From the NCBI GenBank assembly GCA_032622095.1, contig CP136061.1, positions 128,290,754 to 128,354,753 on the forward strand: a stretch of DNA of 64,000 bases, read 5' to 3'. Made by a program: the position numbers and the translations under genes. Below the pieces are notes generated by a model that saw nothing but the letters and a program-made list of their open reading frames with translations, did no database searches and was not told the DNA's origin. Each line of letters opens with the position of its first letter. The first letter of the stretch is position 1. The DNA comes from Siphonodentalium dalli (Eukaryota; Mollusca; Scaphopoda; Gadilida; Siphonodentaliidae). Positions 44,700 through 58,700 of this stretch are shown in pieces.

Positions 44700-46588
44700 T
44701 CATTACATGTAAATTATATTTTGTACGCATATGTACATCCACTGAATTACTGTTAGAAAGAATAACTGTCATCAACGTGATAAAATGGACTCATTACTTG
44801 GCAAGTGACCCCGTGGCCCACCAAATCGGTCACGGCCCCAGATATCCACCCGGGAAATTGTGATCCACGCCACACAGTCCGGTCTTTCCCTGACCAGGCT
44901 TGGGGATTTGGGAGTTCATTGGCAAACGACCCAGATACGTACGTCCAGGGGGGTCTGTATGCTACAATATCTTTGATGTTGAAATGCTTCTAAGAAATGC
45001 ATATATTCCAGATTGAAGGTGCACGAAAGCACGCCTCCGTATAGCACAACGCGTGTTCAAACGGCCTATGCTATATAGTTATATACATTTAAAATACACG
45101 CAAAATGCAAGAGTTGATTTGTATTATAAAGTCAGCCACATAGGTAGAAACATGGTTTGTGTTTACTTCTTTCGAGTTAAATTCCATGATGTCCATAAAT
45201 ATTTATTAAATATCAGCTTATTTTGGACCATACATAAGCACCCGTCTTCACAACAAAATTATTACGCAGTTGTGTTCTATTCCACGAAAATTCCAACAAT
45301 CGGGTATCGCTGCTTTCAAAAACTGGGAGCTTCACATACTTTAATCTCCCAAAAACGAGAGACTGTTCAACCATGATTATCCAACGATGATTCCCCGAAT
45401 AAAAACGATGATTCTACAAATCGGCTCTTTGATTCACCGATACTCTGCATATATATCGCAAATCTAACTGACGAAATTTCCGGAGTTTGAAAAGCAAGCA
45501 ATGTCTAGGTTTAATGTGAGGCCTGAAATTGATATTGGTAATCAGCAACTCCAAATTAAACCTATAGTTTAACCCTCTCCAATCAGTTATACACGTATAT
45601 ATTGGAATGGTCTAGCATACATTTGGACGGGTGTTCAGGTAATATAATAAGACAGAGAGCCGAAATGATAATACAAGTGCAAAAGAATTCCTATTCATAA
45701 GTGGGAAATGTTTAGGTAATAAGTCCAAGAAACGGCGTATATGGCCATTTTTTATTATGATCCCAGTGTTTAGAACTGTGTGTCTTGCTGTCTACAATAT
45801 GATCGAAAGTGGAAACGTATTAACTGTTGGTTCACATGCAACTAAATGCTTTTAACTAAAATCTGTTTGAATGAAATCATCAAGAAAATTTAACCTAATT
45901 GAAGCACATTAAAGTAAGAAGACATCATATATGTTGTGTGAAAAACTTCGACCAAATAATAAAACCCAAATGGACTCGGTTTACGTAAAACCTGCTGTTT
46001 GGTGGTTATATTCTGAGTATTGTTCAAATATCATATTTTCGGGCGAAAAAACGGGTATGTTTTTCAAAACTCAGTCACAGCAAATTGACCGCTGATGAAT
46101 ATCTCGTTAAATTACCACACAATACAACGATAGAACCTCAGAACCTAAAACTGAGTATATCAGAAAACTCGATTTAACTGAACTAAAACTATGTTTATCT
46201 CCTCTAAAACAGAATGCTACTACATTATAACCAAGCTTTACTCAAACTAAAAACCTGGCTTAAACGAGAATAAAATAAATTTTAATCTATAGAGTTGCAG
46301 ACTTGAACCAGAATTTCTGTCGGCTTAAAATATCGCTAAATATATATACAGTTGCTAGGTTATCCGGGCTGGCCGTTAGCCTATCAGGACCACTTCTAGT
46401 TCGGTCTATTACATGGTGATATTAGTTTTGGATAAGTATTTGTTTGCACATATATCATTTCAATGAATCTAAAACAGTATATGCACGCAAACACGATTTT
46501 GTTTGGATATAAAGATAAGATAGGCCCACATGCGCCTGTGTACTATTTTGTCGTCGACATATAGTTATCATCAGTTCCGCCATCGATC
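44700..46588. other. Region upstream of the SLC22 start codon, no coding exon seen
   Basis: Short frames only. TCATCAG before TTCCGCC, just ahead of the ATG at 46589, could be a splice acceptor for an upstream non-coding exon, but the pyrimidine tract is weak. Confidence 0.45.
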
Positions 46589-46731
46589 ATGAAGCTTGAT
46601 GAGATTTTAAACGAGATTGGAGATTTTGGGAGTTACCAGAGGCGGATTTACTTTCTTGTGAACCTTCCAGTTGTAATCGTCGCACTGTTTATGATGAGCT
46701 CCGTGTTTATCACTGGCGTTCCAGATCATAG
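46589..46731 (+). CDS. SLC22 exon 1 (start codon, helix 1)
   Basis: ATG at 46589. Encodes MKLDEILNEIGDFGSYQRRI and the first membrane helix through PDH, ending with the first two bases of the Arg codon. Donor GTAAAT at 46732. 143 bp, phase 2. This ATG is chosen because MxxDExLxxIGxFGxYQxR is the conserved start of family members. Confidence 0.88.
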
Positions 46732-49700
46732 GTAAATTGATTAGACCAGTTATTTCAAGTTTCATAGTTCTTGTTAGGTTTACGTTGCAGCATTATGTTC
46801 TTGTGATCACAAAAATAAGCTAAGACGGTAAATATTAATCCTAATATGATACTATCGGAAAAAGTATAGCAGTGTGCAACCAATCATAACGCGAGAAAGT
46901 AGTATAACTACTCACATACTATTATTATTTTCTTTTTATATAGTAACTGACTCATTTCGCGCCATTACCTGGGGGCATGCACGGTAATCTGAAGCTATAC
47001 CTTGTACGTTACTTGTTACAATACCGTAATATTATTAGACTTACGGCATGATTAAATTTACTGATCATACAAGTGTCAGATCATAGCTATCTAATGTATT
47101 TAAATAGTTTATCCGTTTCGTTTGGCTTGTGGCGAATAACCAATTTAGCTTCTCACATTTTCCAGAAAAGTCTTTGTTAACAACGTAGTTATAGAAATAA
47201 AAACATGAATCACGAAGAAATGATGTTAGTTGTAACTAATAACATAAAATGTGACAAAATCAGAAACAGAAATTATGCGAGAATTTACAACATGCAGTGT
47301 TCGATATAATAAATAATGCATGTCTTGTCGTTATGACTATGACAAAATAGTGATCATCGAGTAGGAATGTGCCACTCGCCTACCCCTCGTGTGCTATTCT
47401 TCCTCTCGGGCCACTATTTTGGCATAGTCAACTCCAAACCATCTATATAATATAATATAATATATTCCATCTCACACAGAGGAAGATCAACTAAGGCTAA
47501 TTTATATATTTATTCCGGGTTAAATAATTTTCTCGTGTTACCCCACTCGAAATTGGTATATGTTTCCAAAATAATTGACTCAGAGATTATATGCTGACAG
47601 ATATTCAATCAGAAACACCCACAACCATATCACCAGTTTGATTTTTCTTCATATTGTATGTGCGCGAACGAATCATCGCAATCAAAGTTGGTTAACTTAG
47701 AGTAATATTCGATTATAATCGATTGCATGCAATTGTTTACATCCAACCATATATTTTGCATCACAGAGAAATATTATGCAGAATTACTATCCGGGAGTAT
47801 ATCTCAGCAACAGGTTATAAGATCTGGATGAAAGTTCGCCCTCATGACTGCTTTCAAAAGATGGGCCAATGACGTTGTTGCGTTTTCCTGTCAAGAGTTA
47901 TCCTTTATTTATCTGGAAATAATGATTTTATTGTTCGTTCACCCAAGTATCTCAGCAATGGGTTATCGGCTCTGAATGAAAATTTATATGGAGGTTCGCC
48001 ATCGGCTTTCCGTTCTACAGTTATCCCTCTTTGTGTTACTTGACATAATTTTTTCCGTCCGCCTGAATGCCACAGCCATATATCTCATTGAAATTTGCTA
48101 TATATATTTCCCATTACAAGCATTTTAATGAAGTGTCGGTGATGTTCGTATTTTCCCTTTTACATTTATTTCTGCTTTGTTTATTTTTAATTTTAAATCC
48201 TGCAAGCTGTGCTTTGAAATTTGCAAAGTTGGTAAGGTTGTATTCAATTTTCGGTCAAACAACAAATACTGCATAATTTCCACAAAGAGTGTCTTATAGA
48301 TTGGTGCATGCCTGCCAAAGAAAAACTAAAGAACCTTTGGGTCAAACTTTTGAGAATGTTATTGTATAGTATGAGCATTACTGTTCAAAATAATTATCCC
48401 CCCTTGAAAATGTCACTGAATCCAAGATGACGGTATGACCTCCAAAATCCAAAATGGCCGCCATAAGGCCAATGTTCCTATCATGTATAAGCGGTACACG
48501 TAACAGGAAAATTGTCCTTGTGGCTGCCATTATGAATTTTTGGAGGCCATTTTTTTTTAAAGTACATCATGAATATCCTCACGTTATTAGTGTTCTTATC
48601 AAATCATCATCAGACAACAATCCAGGTACATATATATATCACCGTTGCATGATGTTACGACTAACTTTCATCACCAGAAACGTTATCGATGATAGGAAAA
48701 TTGGCCTTATGGCGGCAATTTTGGCGGCCATCTGGATTCAAGGACATTTTCAAGGTGGCCTATTTTTATTTTGAAAAGTAATGATCATACTATCCAATAA
48801 TATTCTCCTAAAGTTTGCCCCAGAAGTTGTTTAGTTTTTCTAGGGCATGTACATATCAAATATTGATCGATCATGCTGGCAAATACACAGTGACCCAAAT
48901 ACATATTGTTATGTCTAGTAGAATGTCGTACAAGAATATGCATAGGGCCAAGTTGGATTAAATCTTAAAGCAATGTAATTGATCGCCTGCAAACGACACG
49001 CAAAGTGCAAACATTGTTTGCCTCCCATTCTTAATACTCAATCCGATCATACCCTCATAAATTACTATTTCTTTGGCTTCGGGGGTAAAACATATTTGAT
49101 TCGAGTCGAGGAACCTACCCATCAACGCTCAGATTGATCAGATATCAATTTTTGAAGTTTTGTTATTTCTATTGTTTGTGGCCCAGAAACTCAAAAGGAT
49201 GGTCTCGGTCAAAATTGCGTTATTATTACCACTTGATTTTAGAGTTATCCATCTTCGTCCGTTGGAATAAGTGTTTCTGGGGCAATTATTAGTACACATC
49301 TCGAGAAATAACAAACTTCAAAAATCAATATCTGATCACTCTGAGCTTTGATGGGTGGGTTCCTCGACTCGAATCAAATATTGTTTACCCCTGACGCCAA
49401 AGAAATAGTAATTTCGGAGTGCTTAATCGGATTGATTACCTTTAATAACGAACCGGTACAAAACTTGTTGTCTGTATTAAGTCCTGAATACCCCATGGTT
49501 TAGTGGTCCTGCTAATTATGGTGATGATGGTTATTAATGTTTTTAACTATGGTGATGGTGGTTCCTACTGATTTAGCTATGATGGTGGTGGTTTCTACTG
49601 ATTTAGCTATGGTGATTGTGGTTCCGACTGCTTTAGCTATGATGTTGGTGGTTCCTACTGATTTAGCTATATATTATGGTGGGGGTTCCTACTGATTTAG

Positions 49701-52700
49701 CTATGATGGTGATTGTTCCTACTGATTTAGCTATGATGATGGTGGTTCCTACTGATTTAACTATGATGGTGGTGGTTTCTACTGATTTAGCTATAATGAT
49801 GGTGGTTCCTACTGCTTTAACTATGATGGTGGTGGTTTCTACTGATTTAGCTATAACTGTGGTTCCTACTGATTTAGCTATGATGATGGTGGTTCCTACT
49901 GCTTTAACTATGATGGTGGTGGTTTCTACTGATTTAGCTATAACTGTGGTTCCTACTGATTTAGCTATAATGATGGTGGTTCCTACTGCTTTAACTATGA
50001 TGGTGGTGGTTTCTACTGATTTAGCTATAATTGTGGTTCCTACTGATTTAGCTATAATGATGGTGGTTCCTACTGCTTTAACTATGATGGTGGTGGTTTC
50101 TACTGATTTAACTATGATGGTGGTTCCTTCTGATTTAACTATGATGATGGTGGTTCCTACTGCTTTAACTATGATGGTGGTGGTTTCTACTGATTTAGCT
50201 ATCATTGTGGTTCCTACTGATTTAGCTATAATGATGGTGGTTCCTACTGCTTTAACTATGATGGTGGTTCCTACTGCTTTAACTATGATGGTGGTTCCTA
50301 CTGATTTAACTATGACGATGGTGGTTCCTACTGATTTAGCTATAATGATGGTGGTTCCTTCTGATTTAACTATGATGGTGGTGGTTCCTACTGATTTATC
50401 TATGATGGTGGTGGTTTCTACTGATTTAGCTATGGTGATTGTGGTTCCGACTGCTTTAGCTATGATGTTGGTGGTTCCTACTGATTTAGCTATATATTAT
50501 GGTGGGGGTTCCTACTGATTTAGCTATGATGGTGATTGTTCCTACTGATTTAGCTATGATGATGGTGGTTCCTACTGCTTTAACTATGATGGTGGTTCCT
50601 ACTGCTTTAACTATAATGATGGTGGTTTCTACTGATTTAACTATAATGATGGTGGTTCCTACTGCTTTAACTATAATGATGGTGGTTTCTACTGATTTAA
50701 CTATAATGATGGTGGTTCCTACTGCTTTAACTATAATGATGGTGGTTTCTACTGATTTAACTATGATGATGGTGGTTCCTACTGATTTAACTATGACGAT
50801 GGTGGTGGTTCCTTCTGATTTAACTATGATGGTGGTGGTTTCTACTGATTTAACTATGATGGTGGTGGTTCCTACTGATTTAGCTATAATTGTAGTTCCT
50901 ACTGATTTAACTATGATGGTGATGGTTCCTTCTGATTTAACTATGATGGTGGTGGTTCCTACTGATTTAACTATGATGATGGTGGTGGTTCCTACTGATT
51001 TAACTATGATGGTGGTTCCTTCTGATTTAGCTATAATGGTGGTTCCTACTGATTTAACTATGACGATGGTGGTTGTTTCTACTGATTTAGCTATGACGAT
51101 GGTGGTTTCTACTGATTTAGCTATGACGATGGTGGTTGTTTCTACTGATTTAGCTATAATTGTGGTTCCTACTGATTTAGCTATAATGATGGTGGTTCCT
51201 ACTGCTTTAACTATGATGGTGGTGGTTTCTACTGATTTAACTATGATGGTGGTTCCTTCTGATTTAACTATGATGATGGTGGTTCCTACTGCTTTAACTA
51301 TGATGGTGGTGGTTTCTACTGATTTAGATATCATTGTGGTTCCTACTGATTTAGCTATAATGATGGTGGTTCCTACTGCTTTAACTATGATGGTGGTTCC
51401 TACTGCTTTAACTATGATGGTGGTTCCTACTGATTTAACTATGACGATGGTGGTTCCTACTGATTTAGCTATAATGATGGTGGTTCCTTCTGATTTAACT
51501 ATGATGGTGGTGGTTCCTACTGATTTATCTATGATGGTGGTGGTTTCTACTGATTTAGCTATGGTGATTGTGGTTCCGACTGCTTTAGCTATGATGTTGG
51601 TGGTTCCTACTGATTTAGCTATATATTATGGTGGGGGTTCCTACTGATTTAGCTATGATGGTGATTGTTCCTACTGATTTAGCTATGATGATGGTGGTTC
51701 CTACTGCTTTAACTATGATGGTGGTTCCTACTGCTTTAACTATAATGATGGTGGTTTCTACTGATTTAACTATAATGATGGTGGTTCCTACTGCTTTAAC
51801 TATAATGATGGTGGTTTCTACTGATTTAACTATAATGATGGTGGTTCCTACTGCTTTAACTATAATGATGGTGGTTTCTACTGATTTAACTATGATGATG
51901 GTGGTTCCTACTGATTTAACTATGACGATGGTGGTGGTTCCTTCTGATTTAACTATGATGGTGGTGGTTTCTACTGATTTAACTATGATGGTGGTGGTTC
52001 CTACTGATTTAGCTATAATTGTAGTTCCTACTGATTTAACTATGATGGTGATGGTTCCTTCTGATTTAACTATGATGGTGGTGGTTCCTACTGATTTAAC
52101 TATGATGATGGTGGTTCCTACTGATTTAACTATGATGGTGGTGGTTCCTACTGATTTAACTATGATGATGGTGGTGGTTCCTACTGATTTAACTATGATG
52201 GTGGTTCCTTCTGATTTAGCTATAATGGTGGTTCCTACTGATTTAACTATGACGATGGTGGTTGTTTCTACTGATTTAGCTATGACGATGGTGGTTTCTA
52301 CTGATTTAGCTATGACGATGGTGGTTGTTTCTACTGATTTAGCTATAATTGTGGTTCCTACTGATTTAGCTATAATTGTGGTTCCTACTGATTTAGCTAT
52401 AATTGTGGTTCCTACTGATTTAACTATAATGATGGTGGTTGTTTCTACTGATTTAGTTATGACGATGGTGGTTTCTACTGATTTAGCTATAATTGTGGTT
52501 CCTACTGCTTTAACTATGATGATGATGGTGGTTCCTACTGATTTAACTATGATGGTGGTTCCTTCTGATTTAACTATGATGGCGGTGGTTCCTACTGAAT
52601 TAGCTATGATGGTGGTTCCTTCTGATTTAACTATGATGGTGGTGGTTCCTACTGATTTAGCTATAATTGTGGTTCCTATTGATTTAACTATGATGATGGT

Positions 52701-55700
52701 GGTTCCTACTGATTTAGCTATGACGATGGTGGTTTCTACTGATTTAGCTATGATGATGGTGGTTGTTTCTACTGATTTAACTATGACGGTGGTGGTTGTT
52801 TCTACTGATTTAGCTATGACGATGGTGGTTTCTACTGATTTAGCTATGATGATGGTGGTTGTTTCTACTGATTTAACTATGACGATGGTGGTTGTTTCTA
52901 CTGATTTAGCTATGACGATGGTGGTTTCTACTGATTTAGCTATGATGGTGGTTGTTTCTACTGATTTAGCTATGACGGTGGTGGTTTCTACTGATTTAGC
53001 TATGATGATGGTGGTTCCAACTGATTTAGCTATGATGGTGGTTGTTTCTACTGATTTAGTTATGACGATGGTGGTTTCTACTGATTTAGCTATGATGATG
53101 GTGGTTCCTACTCATTTAGCTGTTAAGAAAATGTACGGATATGTTTTTCTCAAGTCGTCGTTTTCGCGGTGTTTGACTAATCCGAACGATTTGAGAAAAA
53201 CCGAATGTTTATTGTCTGTGTGAAACATTCATGAACATCTATTTTAAAAATATTTTAATAGTTGCTCTGGTGTTTGTAAAACGACATGAATAGCCATCTT
53301 GATTATGGCTTGTTTGCAACATTAATAGCCTATTTTACAAATATTTATGTTTTGAATGGTTTATGCGGATTATGGGGTTGCCTCCATTTGTTCGGATTAG
53401 ACAAAGGCCATCGCAATGAAATTGTTAGAAAAAATAACAGTACATATAAAGACACATTTCGCACAATGAGCGACGACAAATCATTATTACGATTAGCTAT
53501 TTGTAGTCGTAATTTTTTCAGACGATCCAAAAAACCTTTTCGCAAAAATAGAGGACAACGAGTCCGTTTGTGAAACATTCGTGCTTGTCACTCGCAGTAA
53601 GGGGATTACGGGTCTTGGTGTCGTGATTATTTGGCACTTAATTATGCTGTTATGTATCAGGTGATAGCTTACCGATTTTTGTTTCGCAAGATTCTCGTGT
53701 TTCAAGACGACGAATGATTTGATTGCAATTAATAGATTCAAATTAAAGCCACATTCATGGCGATCACAATTTAAGGACATAATCTCAGAGTCATCTCCAA
53801 CATTGATGAGCTGAGAAACGATCGCGAACTTACTACTATGTGGTGTATTTGTGAGTTTTTATATTTTGTCGTTCGATTCAAAGAAGTAAAACCTATAAAA
53901 TCTCATTCTTGGCGCGAAAACCTTTTATTGCAAGTTCGTAATCTACGAGGTCGATTACACCAGTAAAAATCTTATCCCTGCTCTAATCCAATGAGAAATT
54001 AGCTTTATGTGACGATGGTGTCTGATTCCACATCGTACTGATATACTCACCTAACAGTCAATAATAGTATTGCATATCGAACAGGTGTAAAGCATCAAAT
54101 TAAGGCTTTACGACCCACAAGATCACGGAATTGGTATTAAGCATATTGTCCTTATTGTGTCTGCGCCTGCTACATGTAGATGTTGAGATTTCCTTGCATA
54201 TTTTCTTCTGCAAGCCATCTCGAAGTAGAGCACTAGACTTCACTGAAATATGTTTTTCTGCAAAGACTATTCTCCAACGCAGTCTCTTCCACCAACGCGT
54301 GACTGGTTTTTTTTTCAAGATATTTTGTAAATACTCCATCAGCATGATCCCCCAGACTTCCGTACAATCTTCTCGATACAAGATTCTCCCAAGAGAAGAC
54401 CTGTTGGCAGCTATTCGTTACGCCCAAAGTTAAGAACCAAGACACACACGAATGTCCATTTGAAGTGAGCATCGACGTTAGAATAATACATTCGCGTCTG
54501 TCCGCAGAACTCCAACTTCAAATTGGTATATATCTGGAACTTTCCCCAATCAATCCTACAAAATACTTAGCATCCTAGCTCACCATCTGAACAAAACAAA
54601 CAACCTACCCAAAACAACCAGGTGTGCAATGATGTGTTTTACTCCATTCGTTGGAATTAAATGGCGCTGACCAGACCACTGACTTTATTTTACACACCAG
54701 GCAGCTCTGAGGACATTGTAGCCACACCCGTGCGAGGTGTCTGCGGAATACCCCCTTCTCCACTTCAGTTCACCCAGGACAAAAAGTGTCTATATGTGTC
54801 TACATATATTTATACATAGCTACATATACTAGTCCTATCAAAACTATGCCATCTTCGATCACATCTCCTGTTCATTATCGTGTGAGTTGTGTCGACCAAT
54901 AGTGAAGACGATAGTACCAGTTGTGTCAAATGGTTCAAAATAACACTTCTTCGCAATGTTAAGTCATATAGCCCTAATAGTTGATCGCAAATTATCCTCA
55001 AGTTTGTATGTGCGTGTTTGTGGAACAGTGCTGTCCAGAAAATAAGACAAATGAACGCTGGCAATTAAACACTGTGACTAATCCATTTACGTGAGGCATG
55101 TACAGTAAATATCAACAATATAACCCATTTGTACACTATCAATAGTTTGTGTGTATATTTTATATACAATGTATATTTATTGCAAATATGCTCTCGATTT
55201 ATGCATGGAGGCAGATGAATGCATTAATCACAGAAATCGTTTGTTGTGAGTGTATAAATCTTGAAATGAACTTAACCCTTTTATTTGTATATAATTCATT
55301 TGTGGACGCATTATTTTTGTCCACGTTCGAACACGCGTCAATCCGCCCGTCCATATATGGGCGTGTTTCCCTCCAACATGTGCCCTGGCAACTCAGCCAA
55401 CGAATATCCATTACTAGATAGGCCGGTTCCCATTCCATAATATAGCTCTGATTTGGGGAGAAATCGGAGATAAAGTCGGAGTAAAGTGACTTAACTCACA
55501 GGCATTGGACACTCAGTGTGAATGCACCCTTAACATAGTGATAAATTACTCTAATGGTGCATGCACACTGAGTGCCAATTCCTGTGATTTACTATGCAAC
55601 AAGCCGACAACCCCATACATGGTTATGAAGAGTATGTTTGGTAAAACGAAAATGGCACCAAGCTTACTGTATTCTCGACTCACTGAAGAAAGGTCGTGAA

Positions 55701-58700
55701 ATTGTAACTTTATAACATCGAGGCATAAAGTTGATTCTATTTTGTCGTATAAATTTCAAAACGTCGTAAAATTTAGCCGCGAGAAAAAAATTATTTCAGA
55801 AAAGTCGTATCAACTAAGTTTTTATTTGTCTCTTTTTCTACTGCTGCAAACTCGTGAGTTTCATAATAAGTCGATGCGCGGGGTTTGTATCTACAGATTG
55901 GTGGCACTCATATACTTGGCATTGCAGCATATTAAAATAAAATCGTTTTTTGGTCTCTCCTGTAAAATGTCTAAAAAAGACCGCGGAATTATTTTTACGA
56001 CGTGTTTGAATCTTAACAACGGACAGGTAAATACGTCAAAGAAAACAAATTCTAGTGACCTAGTACTCTATTCGTAACAATTATCTGTTGTCGTTCATTA
56101 TGAGAAATGTGGCTATTAAAAGGAGAATGGTCCTACAGGACGGAAAACGCGAATGACATCATTGCCGGAAAACTCACTCGAAGCCATATTTTGTAAACAT
56201 TCATATATCCAACTGCAATTGAGATTCGAACATTACTCCTAGACAAACAAATAAGAATATCCCAAGAAAAAACGGAAAATGCAAACAACGCAATTGGGCC
56301 TTCTTTCGAAAGCATTGGGATACAATACATCATAGCTAATATAATATATGCGAAGACAAACAGCAGAATAATATTTCCAGATAAAGGAAGAAGGATAAAT
56401 CTAGAACAGAAAATGTGAACGTCAATTTGGCATGTTTTTTTTTTATTTTTTTTTTTATTGAATAGCAAAACATACACGGAATATCACACACATACATTAG
56501 GGAAAACTATCTCACAGTCACAAGCGCACAGTCTCACACTCTTCATACGCACCTGGTGTCATCATCTAAGGTGACATGGACATATAATATGTTTATATCA
56601 AATATGGAAGATTGGGCACGATTTGGCATGTTTTGAAAGTACTTCTCATATACATGCGGGCGTTGTCAAACCAGTAGATATATATATAAACATAGTCAGA
56701 AATGGTAAAGCCACCAAGATCATATTATTAGCCATAAATATAAATTATAATATGCCAGCGCTCTCCACACTTTCCAAATATATATATATATATATATAAA
56801 TTTTTTTATTGAAACAGTCAGATGATTTTACATGCAAAATGAATGGTTGTACATGTTGGATACAACATAAATATAATATTCATCTGATACATACATTCAG
56901 GCATACACTCCTTCACGCGCTCACGCTTGCACTCTTACTTACGTCAACGTACATTCAGTGGATCTAAACAGGCGATCGGGCAATCTTTTATATTGTAATT
57001 GAAATCATAATATACAACAGAGAATGATTTGAAGTGTTTTTCATTTTTTGTTTCGGTTTAGCACGACACTCAACTGAAGGGTGACTATAATTACTATAAT
57101 TGAAGAGAGTAAGATGTAGAAGGGAATAATTCTTAAAGGAAAATGCGCGAGTCTGATGAGTATATATCAAGAAATGTATGCTTTTTTATTTATAGCGCTT
57201 TCTATAAATATATATTGGTTACATGAATGCACCGCCTCATAATTCCGTTAAAACAACTAATCCTTCAAATTATTACAAACAACTACGGCTTATTACTGCA
57301 GGTTTTTCATTCACCACACCAGAAAGCTTCTAAATGCGGATAACAAATCTGAGGTATTATGTTCCCGCCAAGAGTGCATGGCCCAGCCATTGATCATACC
57401 TAAACGTCGAAAGCAATTAACGCGGTCATAATGGTTACATACTGCAACTCTAAGACATCTAGCGAATACACACCCCACGGAAACCCGAAATGTGTTGTCC
57501 TGCGAGATATCCCATCGCTGTAGCTCAATTTGTTACGGCCAGATTAGCCTTTCCACAATATCCTAAAACAATAAAGCTTCTCAAATAATCGGCATAGTCA
57601 ATAGAACTTTCACGAACTTGTACATTCCAACTACAGCTTTTACCGGACTCGGGGTCGCAGTACAACTTTAACGCGTCCAAAAATAACCGCATTCGGGGTA
57701 GCACTACAGCTTTTAAAGCCACCCAATCTATTTATAACACCTACATCGGCCCACTGGCCAACAGTATATACACCGGTGGCGTTAATGAACATATATTCTA
57801 TTTATCCCTATTTACATGTAAGTCAACTAGGTGGGTATGGTGTACGGAAGACGTGTAAATGAAGTGAGCGAGATGTGGGCGAATTGGAAGAATGTCACTT
57901 GATCTATACTAATATATATCTCTGTTTATATTTACATTTCTTCATTGATGTCTGTCTATTCCAATAAAAAAAATTTAATTCAGTATATCCCGTCTCCCAT
58001 TTGCCTTTTATTTTGGCGAATCCGCATCCTCTCAGATTTTATATTCAGCATTTCCAACAGAGACCATATAGCCAGATGGGAAAGATTCCCTTTGCATCAC
58101 CCTCTTTCATTTGCAGATGCGCGATACCGAATTTACCAAACGATACGTATGACATACAAGACACCAACCACGAAGAACTAGTCAACTGGACCATTCCAGC
58201 CAGCGACGAAGAAGGGGTCACATACCAACAATGTGAGATCTACTCCAATATCACGACAGGGACAACAGAAACGTGCAACACGTGGGTCTATACGAAAGAT
58301 GTCTTCGACAGTACCGCAACGTCCGAGGTATGTTCAGTTCCGTTAAATTTGTTCCTGTATAGGTTGATCTTAGAATGTTCAACCTGATGGTTTTGACACT
58401 ACATTATATAGAGGAGTTATTATTCATGAACGCGCGTGACTTCAGCATTGTGATATGATATATGCAATCAACCTATTTTTGTTGCTTTTATGGGCTTATA
58501 AAAAAATTGTAAGTGGCCGAACAATATAATTATACTGCATACATTCGCGAAGCATACCAAGTATGTTGTTCAGCCACTTGCACGTTTATAAGCCAAAATG
58601 CAACAAATACGTTGATTGCTTATAATTGTAATACGACCCTGCCTAACTATGCTTAAAAGCCATGTCCTGATTGGCCAGTGGCCCGAGTTACCATGGCTAT

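Noticed and set aside
44805-44993. Frame with TKSVTAPDIHPGNCDPRH, which at first looked like a retroelement polyprotein
   Set aside because: I could not match it to a named domain and the frame is only 62 codons long.
49676-53223. Long proteins of 280-531 residues made of repeats such as MMVVPTDLT, on both strands
   Set aside because: They arise from a 27-bp stop-free minisatellite. Both strands are open at once and the array lies in an intron.
54100-54472. Overlapping frames of 80-100 codons in intron 1
   Set aside because: No recognisable family, overlapping on both strands, and no splice-site support for exons.
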